A DNA stretch of 64,000 nt from Pseudidiomarina tainanensis (GTDB lineage Bacteria > Pseudomonadota > Gammaproteobacteria > Enterobacterales > Alteromonadaceae), in assembly GCF_004214835.1 (NCBI RefSeq), contig NZ_PIQJ01000001.1, positions 868,001 to 932,000 on the forward strand. The letters run 5' to 3'. The notes below the pieces were generated by a model. It was not told where the DNA came from, made no database searches, and saw nothing but the letters and a program-made list of their open reading frames with translations. The translations under genes were made by a program, and so were the position numbers. Positions 1 to 8,889 of the stretch are shown piece after piece; positions within the stretch are counted from its first letter, which is position 1; each line of letters starts with the position of its first letter.

Positions 1-6
1 TTTGAT

Positions 7-83
7 TGGTGGCTACGGCGAGATTCGAACTTGCGACCCCAGCATTATGAGTGCTGTGCTCTAACCAGCTGAGCTACGTAGCC
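7..83 (-). tRNA. tRNA-Met (elongator, anticodon CAT)
   Basis: On the minus strand this folds as a standard 77-nt tRNA. The acceptor stem is GGCTACG paired with CGTAGCC, the anticodon loop is CTCATAA, the T arm carries GTTCGAATC, and the CCA end is encoded. The sequence closely resembles the E. coli elongator tRNA-Met rather than the initiator: the first acceptor pair is G-C, whereas initiators have an unpaired C-A. A good sigma-70 promoter lies just upstream. Confidence 0.97.
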
Positions 84-127
84 AACATCAAATTTTCATC
101 AAACTGCACTCGTTGAGTGCGGCGCGT

Positions 128-156
128 ATTATGCAAATCAGGGGCGAAAGCGTCAA
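128..156 (-). promoter_or_regulatory. Sigma-70 promoter of tRNA-Met
   Basis: On the minus strand a TTGACG box (156-151) is followed after 17 bases by CATAAT (133-128), about 45 bases before the tRNA. A GC-rich stretch, ACGCGCCGC, follows the -10 box. Such a discriminator is typical of stable-RNA promoters under stringent control; that regulation is inferred. Confidence 0.8.
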
Positions 157-231
157 CCTCTTTTTCTCAAAAAATCCATGATTTCTGCGCGATTGCTTAA
201 AAAACGGATAGTTTGCTTATTTAATCGACGA

Positions 232-969
232 CTAATCGACTAATTGATACGAAACTGTCGACACAACACGCACAATTTTTAAATGTGGCGTATTCGAGTC
301 ACGATCGTAAATTGTGAATTGGCCCTGGTTCGCACTGCGGATTTTACCGAGCTGACTATCCGAGTGTTCAGCAAAACGTAAAGCGACCTCTCGGGCGTTA
401 CGCGCAGACTCCTCAATCATACTTGGTTTAATCGCATTAAGACCGTTAAAGTGATATTCGACGGCACTGTCGTAATTATTACCGCTCAGGCTAACACCTT
501 GTTTACCAAGTTCAGACAGTTGCTGGCGCAATTCACGTACGCGGTCGACTTTTTCAGTGTAAACAGTCAACGTTTGTTCGCCGGTGTACCGTAATCCAAC
601 ATCTTCGGTCGCCCAGCGTTCGGCCAGTTTATCGAGTACATTCGGTGCTGAAACGGAAAGCTCGGCTTCATCGAAGCCATTCACCAGTAAAAATGCGCGA
701 ATGGCTTGGATGTCTTTATCGAGTTCTTCATAAATGGTGTTCTGCGTATTACCCGCGCGAACCACCTTCAGTGGCCAAATAGCTGTATCCGCTTTAACTT
801 CTCGCTCAGCTAAGCCTTTAACCTCAACGACGCGGTCGAAATTACGAAAGCTTTGTACACTATTACTAAGCCCGTAACTCAACAATCCGGCGCCAATAAT
901 TATCGCGACGGCCAAAACAATGCCGCCAACATTGGCGCCATCGGTACTGTTTGAGTGAGAAGTTGTCAT
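232..969 (-). CDS. SIMPL (DUF541) domain protein
   Basis: 245-residue protein with one N-terminal membrane segment (about residues 16-38) and the rest predicted periplasmic. The body, with a VVEVKGLAEREVKAD segment after the anchor and a C-terminal VRVVSTVSYQL strand, matches the SIMPL/DUF541 family. Members of that family form oligomeric periplasmic or surface assemblies of poorly known function, some linked to oxidative stress. The ATG has an AGGA box 8 bases upstream. The gene is followed on its strand by the tRNA promoter region and preceded by an SDR gene only 32 bases away, so co-transcription with the SDR and fumC genes is possible. Confidence 0.85.
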   Translation of the reverse strand: MTTSHSNSTDGANVGGIVLAVAIIIGAGLLSYGLSNSVQSFRNFDRVVEVKGLAEREVKADTAIWPLKVVRAGNTQNTIYEELDKDIQAIRAFLLVNGFDEAELSVSAPNVLDKLAERWATEDVGLRYTGEQTLTVYTEKVDRVRELRQQLSELGKQGVSLSGNNYDSAVEYHFNGLNAIKPSMIEESARNAREVALRFAEHSDSQLGKIRSANQGQFTIYDRDSNTPHLKIVRVVSTVSYQLVD

Positions 970-1001
970 GATTGTATCCTAGCGAATCGAAACGGTAAAA
1001 G

Positions 1002-1667
1002 TTACCACGGCAAGGAGTCGCCGTTGCTGTGTTTAAATTGACCCGTGGTATCAATCGTTAGTTCATCGATACGCTGAATTAATCTTTCAGCTGCAGTATC
1101 GGCGCTGATATCACCTGCATTGTTAACCATTTCAGTTTGCACAAACCCAGGGTGGAGCATTGCCACAGCGATGCCGTCATCTTTCAAATCATTCGCCAGT
1201 GAAACACCAGCCGCATTCAGCGCAGCTTTACTCATACGGTAACCATAATAGGCACCAGAGCCATTATCCGCCATTGAACCCATGCGGCTTGTTATCATAA
1301 TGACCTTACTGCCTTTGTGTAAGTTGTCTCGCAGCGCATCGGTCACGAGCAATGGTCCCATTGCATTCACTTTAAATTGTGCCTCAATGGTTGCGGTGGA
1401 CAAGCTCCCGAGGTGTTCGCGCTCGAGCAAGCCAGCATTGTTAATTAAAATATCAATAGAGTGTCCACTGAGTTGTTGGCTCAATTCAGAAATACTATCG
1501 GCATGAGTGACATCAATATTTTCAATAATGCTCACTCCAAGTGCTTTGAGTTCCTCTGACGCCTTGCGACAGACCGCTGTCACGTTATCGCCGCGTTGCT
1601 TGAATTGCGTTGCAAGGGCCAAGCCAATACCGCGGTTAGCGCCAGTAATCACAATATGCTGTGTCAT
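1002..1667 (-). CDS. Short-chain dehydrogenase/reductase
   Basis: 221-residue classical-type SDR, cytosolic. It has the nucleotide-binding TGANRGIG motif at about residues 8-15, the structural NNAG motif near residue 76 and a YxxxK active site (YRMSK) near residue 147. The protein is shorter than most classical SDRs (about 250) and resembles the C-factor/YciK-like single-Rossmann proteins. The substrate cannot be read from sequence. The start has a clear AGGAG Shine-Dalgarno, and the gene begins 9 bases after the end of fumC on the same strand, so it is probably in the fumC transcript. Confidence 0.88.
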   Translation of the reverse strand: MTQHIVITGANRGIGLALATQFKQRGDNVTAVCRKASEELKALGVSIIENIDVTHADSISELSQQLSGHSIDILINNAGLLEREHLGSLSTATIEAQFKVNAMGPLLVTDALRDNLHKGSKVIMITSRMGSMADNGSGAYYGYRMSKAALNAAGVSLANDLKDDGIAVAMLHPGFVQTEMVNNAGDISADTAAERLIQRIDELTIDTTGQFKHSNGDSLPW

Positions 1668-1676
1668 GTGTACTCC

Positions 1677-3062
1677 TTATATTAAATTTTTAGGGTCGAG
1701 TAATTGCTCGAGTTTTTCACGCGGAATATCGGTCATTTCCTCGGCGACATCGAGGATAGGGCGTTGTTGCTGATAGGCTTTTTTAGCAATTTCAGCCGCT
1801 TTGTTATAACCAATTTCACGATTTAATGCGGTCACCAGAATCGGATTTTTTGCTAAAGCTTCATTTAACCGATCGTGATTCACAGTAAAGTCGACGATTG
1901 CCTGATCAGCGAGCGCACGTGCGGCATTGTTCAGCAATGCGATGCTCTGCAATTGGTTGTATGCGATAACAGGTAACATCACGTTTAATTGGAAGTTACC
2001 TTGTTGCGCCGCAACGGTGATAGTTTGATGGTTACCGGCAACTTGTGCACACACCATAGCTACGGCCTCAGGAATCACCGGATTGACCTTGCCGGGCATA
2101 ATGCTACTGCCAGGTTGCAACGCTTTGAGGCTAATTTCGGCTAATCCGGCAAGCGGTCCGCTATTCATCCAACGTAAATCATTGCTTATTTTCAACAGGA
2201 CAGCACTAAGCGCGTTTAAGTGTCCGCTAATCATTAAATTAACTTCTTGCCCAGAAATTCCAGCAAACGGATTATCGCTAGCATGAAATTCTGTCGCCGT
2301 GCGCTGACTCAGAAAGTGACAGAAACGCTCACCAAAGTTCTTTGGCGCATTGATACCTGAACCAATAGCCGTGCCACCTTGCGGCAATCGACTTGCCGTC
2401 TTAATCGCTTGGTTCAATCCATCTTCAATATGCTCCAGCTGCGTACGCCAAGCATGTAATTCTTGCGCCATGCTTAAAGGCATTGCATCCATCAAATGCG
2501 TGCGACCCGTTTTTATAGTTTCCGTCAGCGTACTGGCTTTGCGGGCAATCATTTGTCTCAGGTGGGCGAGCGCAGGTAAAAGTTGCTGGCGCAAATTTAG
2601 GACACTACTCACCAAAATTGTTGTCGGGATGACATCGTTGCTACTTTGGCTGGCATTGACATGATCATTCGGGTGAATCGACTCGTGGCCTTGGTGTTGA
2701 GCCAGCGATGCAATCACTTCGTTCATGTTCATATTAGTGCTGGTGCCAGATCCAGTCTGAAAAATATCGAGTGGGAACGCATCGTCAGCTTGCCCCGACA
2801 AAATGACCTCAACGGCAGCGTGAATCGCTTCAGCTTGCGGCTTAGTAATAGCTTTGGCTTCGAGGTTGGCATCTGCCGCGGCCGCTTTAACATGGGCTAG
2901 CGTGTAAATGAATTCGAGCGGGAAGTGCATGTTGCTTAGCTGAAAATTCTGCCGCGCTCGCTCGGTTTGTGCGCGCCAAAGAGCATGTTTAGGTACTTCT
3001 ACTGCCCCCATGCTATCGGTTTCAGTGCGGGTTTCGGTATGTTTGCTGCTACTCTTATGCAT
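1677..3062 (-). CDS. fumC: Class II fumarate hydratase
   Basis: 461 residues, close to E. coli FumC (467). It catalyses reversible hydration of fumarate to L-malate in the TCA cycle and is the iron-free, oxidant-resistant fumarase. Family signatures are present: GSGTSTNMNMNEV in the N-terminal half, the TGRTHLMDAMP region, and the fumarase/aspartase signature GSSIMPGKVNP containing the mobile-loop serine. The N-terminus is about 7 residues longer than in E. coli and rich in Ser, Thr and Lys; no later start is available before the conserved DSMG. A purine-rich AGGGGG lies upstream of the ATG. It is divergent from the cupredoxin gene. Confidence 0.95.
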   Translation of the reverse strand: MHKSSSKHTETRTETDSMGAVEVPKHALWRAQTERARQNFQLSNMHFPLEFIYTLAHVKAAAADANLEAKAITKPQAEAIHAAVEVILSGQADDAFPLDIFQTGSGTSTNMNMNEVIASLAQHQGHESIHPNDHVNASQSSNDVIPTTILVSSVLNLRQQLLPALAHLRQMIARKASTLTETIKTGRTHLMDAMPLSMAQELHAWRTQLEHIEDGLNQAIKTASRLPQGGTAIGSGINAPKNFGERFCHFLSQRTATEFHASDNPFAGISGQEVNLMISGHLNALSAVLLKISNDLRWMNSGPLAGLAEISLKALQPGSSIMPGKVNPVIPEAVAMVCAQVAGNHQTITVAAQQGNFQLNVMLPVIAYNQLQSIALLNNAARALADQAIVDFTVNHDRLNEALAKNPILVTALNREIGYNKAAEIAKKAYQQQRPILDVAEEMTDIPREKLEQLLDPKNLI

Positions 3063-3207
3063 AGTTGCCCCCTACGGGTTAACAAATGTCGTGCATTTGT
3101 TTCATTCATTCAGGTAAGCTTATCTTAGTCGATTCAATTGAGTATTGAATCATAAGCTTATTTTTATAAGCACAATTTCTAAGCATTACTTTAAGCATGG
3201 GGACACA

Positions 3208-3882
3208 ATGACCAAGTTTCAAATAACATTGCTCGTTATCATTGGGTTGGCCCATGGTTTACCTAGCGTTGCGGCACAAGAAAAGATCACCGCATCTGCA
3301 CAACTCGAGGTAACGGTACTTGACCAAAATCAGCAACCATTAGCGCTGGCAGTCGTTAGTGTGAATGGCGTGGCAACATCAGCCGAGCCGTCCACAGCAG
3401 TTATGGATCAAGTTGATCGGTTGTTTGTGCCTTATGTACTAGCCATTCCACAAAATACCCGCGTAAAGTTTCCGAATAGCGATAATATTCGACATCAAGT
3501 GTATTCGTTTTCTGAAGCTCGACCATTTGAATTACCGCTTTATAGCAACCGTGAAGCACCCGAAATAAACTTTGATAAATCGGGTATTGCGGTGCTTGGC
3601 TGTAATATTCATGACCACATGCAAGCCTATATCTACGTGAGCCCGCATGATCTTTCACGAACAACTGATGCAACCGGGCGCGTAAACATGCCACGCGGAG
3701 ACAGCCAATTGCATGTTTGGTATCCATCACTCGCCAATACAATAACCGACGAAACCGTGGTCACGGTGGCAGCGGGGGAGACAAAAGTCACGGTCGTTTT
3801 GCCGGTGCAAACACAACAGCAACAACCGCCCCCTATGTCGGCCTTACAACAACGATTTAATCAACGGAAAAACAATAATTAA
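3208..3882 (+). CDS. Secreted cupredoxin-like protein (methylamine-utilization-like)
   Basis: Starting at the ATG at 3208 gives 224 residues with a clear signal peptide (KFQITLLVIIGLAHGLPSVAA); an upstream in-frame start at 3145 would bury it. The mature part has an early beta-sandwich-like section, then a blue-copper-like section. That section has His in NIRHQVYSFS (near residue 92) and a C-terminal GCNIHDHMQAYIYV with Cys, His and Met, the pattern of type 1 copper ligands. The end is low complexity (QQQQPPP). Such proteins are often labelled methylamine utilization proteins without evidence for that role. The stop codon abuts the ATG of the GGDEF/EAL gene. I infer a periplasmic electron-transfer or copper-sensing partner of that gene. 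Confidence 0.8.
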   Translation: MTKFQITLLVIIGLAHGLPSVAAQEKITASAQLEVTVLDQNQQPLALAVVSVNGVATSAEPSTAVMDQVDRLFVPYVLAIPQNTRVKFPNSDNIRHQVYSFSEARPFELPLYSNREAPEINFDKSGIAVLGCNIHDHMQAYIYVSPHDLSRTTDATGRVNMPRGDSQLHVWYPSLANTITDETVVTVAAGETKVTVVLPVQTQQQQPPPMSALQQRFNQRKNNN

Positions 3883-6189
3883 ATGAAAATAAAAAGTTTT
3901 CGTTCACGATTACTGTTGGTATTTACGGCGCTAGCGAGTGCTGTTTTACTGTTTGCGCTGATTGCTATTTGGCTAGCAACTTCGCAGCAATCTGAACGAA
4001 CTCTGGAACGCGAATTGGCGGTTAGTGAGCGTGTTTTTGCCGAGCTCGTTGATGTTCGTGCACAACAGTTGCAACAAGCGGCCGAGGTATTAACGACAGA
4101 TTTTGGTTTCCGCGAAGCAGTTGCCAGTGGCGATGAAAACACGATTGTTTCAGCGTTAGTGAATCATGGTCAGCGCATTGGTACTGATCTCATTGTCGTG
4201 CAGACGCCACAAGGCGTCGAGATTGCCGCTACACATGCAGCACAATTACTGCCGTCATTAGCAGTATTGACGAATGCTCAAGCCAAAGCCCAGTTTGTTA
4301 CTGTAGAAGAACAGATTTTTCAGATAGTGACAGTGCCCGTGAACGCCCCGAACCTGATTGCGTGGGCAACCTTGGGGTTTGCAGTTGACGATGAATTTGC
4401 GACATTGATGCGCCAATTAACTCATGCTGACATCACCTTTTTACATCGCAGTAGCGGGCTTATCTTTGCGACGAGTTTGCAAGCTGAATTGCGTGAACTC
4501 ATGGCATCGAATGCCGGCTCTTTGCAGCAGGTGTTTGCGAAGAATGATATCGCCGCCCATATTTCACAGTTCAATGACAACAATGCCGCAGTAAACACCG
4601 AAACAGATTTGTTGATTGTATTTAGCACCGACAAGCTTGAAGCCACTCACGAGTTCCTTACTCTGCAACGTCAATATATTGGTATTGCCTTAGTCACCCT
4701 TTTATTTGCAGGAGTTTTAGCAACCATAACGGCACGCAAAATCAGTCAACCGATTACAGTGCTCACCGAAGCGACGAAAAAGCTTGGTGAAGGTGACTAT
4801 CGAGCTCCTTTAACACTGCAGCGTGCTGATGAGTTCGGCGCCTTAAGCGATGCTTTTGAAGGAATGCGTCGTGGTATAGCTGAGCGAGAGAAACAAATTG
4901 TATTCCAACTCGAACACGATTTACTCACCGGTTTGCCCAATCGAGTGTCGATTCGCTCCTTGTTAAAACAGGCTATCGCATCGGCACAAAGTGGCTATGT
5001 TGTATTGTTGAACGTGGCGCGGTTCGGTGAGGTGAATGATCGGTTTGGTCAGCGTGTTGGTGATGAATTATTGCGCATGGTTGCGCAACGCTTGCGCGAT
5101 GCGGTGCCGACAAATTGGCATGTTGGGCATCTGGGTGGTGACGAGTTTGTGGTTGTTGGCGAGTTGCAAAGTGAACCCCAAGTGGCGCAGTTGATTGCGG
5201 TATTAAAAAATGCGTTGGAGTTACCGTGGTGGCTTGAGGAAACGAGTTATTTACTTAGTTTCCACGCTGGCTACTTAGCTTTTCCACATGCCGCCGACGA
5301 CGCTGATAGCATCCTTCGTCGGGCGCAACTATGTGCTCGCCAAGCGAAACGAGATAACCGCTTTGCAGTTGCCTACAGTCAAGGAATGGATGAACAATAC
5401 TTGCGTCGATTACAAATTGTTCAAGCGCTACCTAGTGCCGTTCGTGAACATCGATTGCAACTGCATTTTCAGCCCAAATTATCGTGCCAATCAGGTCAAG
5501 TTATAGGGGTAGAGGCTCTGTTGCGTTGGCGCGATGAACAACTCGGTGTTGTGCGCCCCGATGAGTTTATTCCTTTAGCGGAGCAAACCGGCGAAATACA
5601 GCGTATTACCCGTTGGGTCTGTGCGGCGGCACTCGATCAATTGCAACTTTGGCATGAACAAGGCTTCGATTTAACGCTAGCAATTAACTTGTCGGCACTT
5701 GATTTACAGTGGCCTGAATTAGTTGAGTTTGTGACAACTGCAACGCATCAACGCGGGTTATCGCCAGCATCGATAACCTTGGAGGTTACCGAGAGTGCGG
5801 TCATGGTTGATCCTGAACAAGCCATATTGCGATTGCAGGAGTTACGAGAGGCTGGCTTTAAAATTGCAATCGATGATTATGGTACTGGGTATGCGTCATT
5901 AGCTCAGCTGAAACGTTTGCCAGCCGATGAATTAAAGCTCGATCGCTCATTTATTCAGAATATAGCAACCACACCAGAGGATGAAACGATTGTGCGCTCG
6001 ACTATATTGTTAGCTCACGATTTAAACTTAACCACGGTTGCTGAAGGCATTGAAGAAGATGCCGCGTGGCAAGTTCTGAAACGGTTAGGCTGTGATTTAG
6101 TGCAAGGCTACTATTTTAGTCGACCGTTGGCTGCAGCGCAGTTTGAACGCTGGTGGCGTGACTACCATGGAGAAAATTCGAATGCATAG
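3883..6189 (+). CDS. Membrane GGDEF-EAL protein with periplasmic sensor and HAMP
   Basis: 768 residues. Order: membrane segment 1 (about 8-31), periplasmic sensor (about 32-263), membrane segment 2 (about 265-284), HAMP (about 285-337), GGDEF domain (about 350-510) and EAL domain (about 520-765). GGDEF is literal at 418-422 and EAL at 544-546. The diguanylate cyclase domain is suspect: the usual first metal-binding Asp of the L(I)D-x-D-x-F-K strand is Asn in LLNVARFGEVND. The EAL domain keeps the expected residues: EALLRW, NLSALDLQ, EVTES, DDYGTGYASL, KLDRSF and AEGIE. It is most likely a c-di-GMP phosphodiesterase with a regulatory GGDEF domain, controlled by an envelope signal. It starts directly after the cupredoxin stop and overlaps the next gene. 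Confidence 0.92.
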   Translation: MKIKSFRSRLLLVFTALASAVLLFALIAIWLATSQQSERTLERELAVSERVFAELVDVRAQQLQQAAEVLTTDFGFREAVASGDENTIVSALVNHGQRIGTDLIVVQTPQGVEIAATHAAQLLPSLAVLTNAQAKAQFVTVEEQIFQIVTVPVNAPNLIAWATLGFAVDDEFATLMRQLTHADITFLHRSSGLIFATSLQAELRELMASNAGSLQQVFAKNDIAAHISQFNDNNAAVNTETDLLIVFSTDKLEATHEFLTLQRQYIGIALVTLLFAGVLATITARKISQPITVLTEATKKLGEGDYRAPLTLQRADEFGALSDAFEGMRRGIAEREKQIVFQLEHDLLTGLPNRVSIRSLLKQAIASAQSGYVVLLNVARFGEVNDRFGQRVGDELLRMVAQRLRDAVPTNWHVGHLGGDEFVVVGELQSEPQVAQLIAVLKNALELPWWLEETSYLLSFHAGYLAFPHAADDADSILRRAQLCARQAKRDNRFAVAYSQGMDEQYLRRLQIVQALPSAVREHRLQLHFQPKLSCQSGQVIGVEALLRWRDEQLGVVRPDEFIPLAEQTGEIQRITRWVCAAALDQLQLWHEQGFDLTLAINLSALDLQWPELVEFVTTATHQRGLSPASITLEVTESAVMVDPEQAILRLQELREAGFKIAIDDYGTGYASLAQLKRLPADELKLDRSFIQNIATTPEDETIVRSTILLAHDLNLTTVAEGIEEDAAWQVLKRLGCDLVQGYYFSRPLAAAQFERWWRDYHGENSNA

Positions 6190-7033
6190 ACAAACTAGCT
6201 TGCTTGCAGGGGTAGTGATAACCGCGGCAATGTTTTGCAGTCAGACTGCGATGGCCGATTTTGGCCGTATTATTGCAACGGGCGGTTTAACCTCGGTTGA
6301 AGGCAGTGGCGGAGGTGGATTAGTGCCCTGGGCGACATTATCAAGCTATGCTGAAGAGGGGCAGTGGGGCGCAACCGTTGCTTATAATCAAGCCGATGTC
6401 GATGACTATAAGTTAGCGGTTAAAGCGGCAACCGTGTCATTCGATAACCGTTGGGAGTTTAGTATTGCGCAACAGCAGTTTGATTTATTGCGCCTTGGAG
6501 GCAGCTTAAAGCAAGATATTTACGGCGTAAAATACCGACTAGCAGGCGATATTTTATATGGAGATTTACCCCAATTGGCGATTGGCTTACAACACAAGCG
6601 CAATCAATCATTTGAGCTACCGTCTGCGGTTGGCGCTAAAGATGATTCGGGTACCGATATTTACTTCAGCAGTGCGAAAGTATGGCTCGATGGTTTGTTT
6701 CATCGTACTTGGCTGGCAAATATCACACTAAGAGCAACCAAAGCGAATGAAATGGGCCTGCTTGGTTTTGGTGGTGATGTTAACGACAGTTATAAACTGC
6801 AGGGCGAGCTAGCCGTTGGTATGTTTATCAATCGGCATTGGGTGGTTGGTATGGAGTATCGGCAAAAACCAAATAATCTAGGCTTTGCCGAAGAACATGA
6901 TTGGCATGATATTTTCGTTGGTTGGTTTCCGCATAAGCGCATCGCCGTCGCCTTGGCTTACACGCAACTAGAATCTATTGCCGGTGCCGATGATCAAGAT
7001 GGAATTTATGGCTCCGTTCAAGTTACGTTTTAA
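6182..7033 (+). CDS. DUF3034 family outer-membrane protein
   Basis: I chose the ATG at 6182, inside the last codons of the preceding gene, because a GGAG box lies 9 bases upstream and the product then begins with a normal signal peptide (HRQTSLLAGVVITAAMFCSQTAMA). An ATG at 6167 is also in frame. The mature protein of about 260 residues begins DFGRIIATGGLTSVEGSGGG and alternates hydrophobic and polar residues. It ends in a terminal aromatic (VQVTF), a beta-barrel sign. It matches, from memory, the DUF3034 family of putative outer-membrane proteins of unknown function. It is probably translationally coupled to the GGDEF/EAL gene. Confidence 0.78.
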   Translation: MHRQTSLLAGVVITAAMFCSQTAMADFGRIIATGGLTSVEGSGGGGLVPWATLSSYAEEGQWGATVAYNQADVDDYKLAVKAATVSFDNRWEFSIAQQQFDLLRLGGSLKQDIYGVKYRLAGDILYGDLPQLAIGLQHKRNQSFELPSAVGAKDDSGTDIYFSSAKVWLDGLFHRTWLANITLRATKANEMGLLGFGGDVNDSYKLQGELAVGMFINRHWVVGMEYRQKPNNLGFAEEHDWHDIFVGWFPHKRIAVALAYTQLESIAGADDQDGIYGSVQVTF

Positions 7034-7044
7034 GGAAACTTCTC

Positions 7045-7461
7045 ATGCTTCGAGTCTACTTAGTTAGTTTAATTGTCCTGTTCATGTCGCCATTACATGC
7101 CGCTGAACAAAGGCTTTACGATGAGCTTGGCCAGCAGCAGGGTATTAGCCAACTGATGGAATTATTTGTGCTGGAAATAGCTGCCGACGAGCGCATTATT
7201 CATCACTTTGAAAACGTCGATATCGATCGTTTCCATCGCATGTTATCTGAGCACATTTGTGAGTTGTCCGGCGGACCTTGTGAGTACACGGGCGAGTCGA
7301 TGGTCACGGTACACACCGGTATGAATATTTCGCGAGCGGAATTCAATGCTGTGGTTGAACATTTAATGACAGCAATGGATGAACAACAACTCCCAGTTAG
7401 TACACAAAACCGATTACTTGCTATACTCGCAGCATTCCATAAGGAAGTGATACATCAATAA
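7045..7461 (+). CDS. Secreted group 1 truncated haemoglobin
   Basis: 138 residues: a signal peptide (LRVYLVSLIVLFMSPLHA) followed by a truncated globin of about 119 residues. The globin begins LYDELGQQQGISQLMELF and carries the proximal haem His in the VHTGMNIS motif (about residue 96). Group 1 truncated globins bind O2 or NO through haem b. Export to the periplasm is less usual than the cytosolic form and makes it a candidate gas or redox component for the neighbouring sensor. It starts 11 bases after the DUF3034 gene, with an AAGGAAA box upstream, so it belongs to the same transcript. Confidence 0.88.
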   Translation: MLRVYLVSLIVLFMSPLHAAEQRLYDELGQQQGISQLMELFVLEIAADERIIHHFENVDIDRFHRMLSEHICELSGGPCEYTGESMVTVHTGMNISRAEFNAVVEHLMTAMDEQQLPVSTQNRLLAILAAFHKEVIHQ

Positions 7462-7488
7462 CAAGAATGAGAGCGAGTTTTCCCCGCC

Positions 7489-8865
7489 ATGATAAAAATA
7501 AAAATACCGCATACATTAGTGCTGATGCTTTACATGATGATTGCTGCGTTGATCCTGACTTGGATTATTCCAGCCGGCGAATTTCAGCGAACGGTCAACG
7601 ATATTGGACAAACAGTTGTTCAGCCAGGTACTTACACTGTGCTCGCAGAACAGCCCACATTGAGCCCATTGACCCTCTTTACCGTTATCCCTCAAGCCTT
7701 AGGTGACGCACAGGCGGTCATTTTCTTTGTGCTATTAATTGGTGGGGTGATGGGTATCTTGCGTGCAACCGGCATGCTGGATGCATTGATTGGTCTGCTA
7801 CTAAAAAAATTCGCGGATAAAACCGGTTTGCTGATTCTGGGCGGCATGCTTACTTTTGGGATTTTTTCAGCATTAATTGGTGTCGCTGAAGAGTACCTTA
7901 TTTTTGTTGCGATGTTGGTTGCGTTGTGTCGGGCATTGAAGCTCGATGGCATTACCGCCATGGGTATTTTGATTGTCGGTTATGGCATCGGTTATGGCTT
8001 GTCGCTTTTTAATCCGTTCACTTTACTGATTGCGCAAGCGGTTGCTGAAGTGCCACCAGCGTCGGGATTATGGTACCGACTCATGTTGTGGCCGATTTTG
8101 TTCGGGATTGCCTTCCATCATGTTTATGGCTATGCCAAGCGTGTCGCTGCTGATCCAAAAGCTTCGTTTTTAGCCGACATCACGCCAGCCAAAAGCGATG
8201 TTCGAGAAGAATATCCGGCACTTGATGGTCGTCATAAAATTATTTTACTAGGTTTTGTTGCGGTACTCGGTGTGCTTATTTGGGGGATTAAAGTACATGG
8301 TTGGTACCTGGTCGAATTGAGCGCATTATTCTTAGGCTTCGGTTTGTTTGCGGCAATCGTTGCTCAAATGACTGCCAGCGAGGCGGCTAATAAGTTTATT
8401 GAAGGCGCCGCAGAACTTACTGCAACGGCATTATTAATTGGCTTTGCTCGTTCAATTGCTATGATTATGGAGCAGGGGCAAGTACTTGATACGGTTATCT
8501 ATTACTTAGCGATGCCGGTTGAGGCCTTTGGTGCGTATTTTGGTGCGGTCAGTATGCTGGTCATTCAAAGTATACTTAATTTATTCATACCATCGGGTAG
8601 CGGCCAAGCATTTGTAACCATGCCGATTATGGTGCCGATAGCGGATACTGCTGGTATTGGCCGACAAATCGCGGTACTCGCATTCCAAATGGGAGATGGC
8701 TTGATGAATATGATTGTGCCTACCAATCCTGTTCTCATGGGGATATTGGGCTTGGCTGGCGTTCCGTACGAGCGTTGGTTCAAATTCATTGCGCCATTGA
8801 TGTTAAAGTTGTTATTCGCCTGCGCGATAGCAATGATTGTTGCTGTCGCGATTGGTTATCAATAA
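7489..8865 (+). CDS. YfcC/DcuC-type membrane carrier
   Basis: 458 residues with about 11-12 hydrophobic helices. The opening IPHTLVLMLYMMIAALILTW, the WIIPAGEF motif at about residues 24-31, and the later FIPSGSGQAFVTMPIMVPIAD and GDGLMNMIVPTNPVLMG segments are typical of the YfcC/C4-dicarboxylate anaerobic carrier (DcuC-like) family. Members move dicarboxylates, amino acids or peptides across the inner membrane; the substrate here cannot be assigned. The gene sits 27 bases after the globin gene and 24 bases before the sulfurtransferase on the same strand. Membership in either unit is uncertain. Confidence 0.85.
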   Translation: MIKIKIPHTLVLMLYMMIAALILTWIIPAGEFQRTVNDIGQTVVQPGTYTVLAEQPTLSPLTLFTVIPQALGDAQAVIFFVLLIGGVMGILRATGMLDALIGLLLKKFADKTGLLILGGMLTFGIFSALIGVAEEYLIFVAMLVALCRALKLDGITAMGILIVGYGIGYGLSLFNPFTLLIAQAVAEVPPASGLWYRLMLWPILFGIAFHHVYGYAKRVAADPKASFLADITPAKSDVREEYPALDGRHKIILLGFVAVLGVLIWGIKVHGWYLVELSALFLGFGLFAAIVAQMTASEAANKFIEGAAELTATALLIGFARSIAMIMEQGQVLDTVIYYLAMPVEAFGAYFGAVSMLVIQSILNLFIPSGSGQAFVTMPIMVPIADTAGIGRQIAVLAFQMGDGLMNMIVPTNPVLMGILGLAGVPYERWFKFIAPLMLKLLFACAIAMIVAVAIGYQ

Positions 8866-8889
8866 CGAGACCCGGATAGACTTTGCGAT

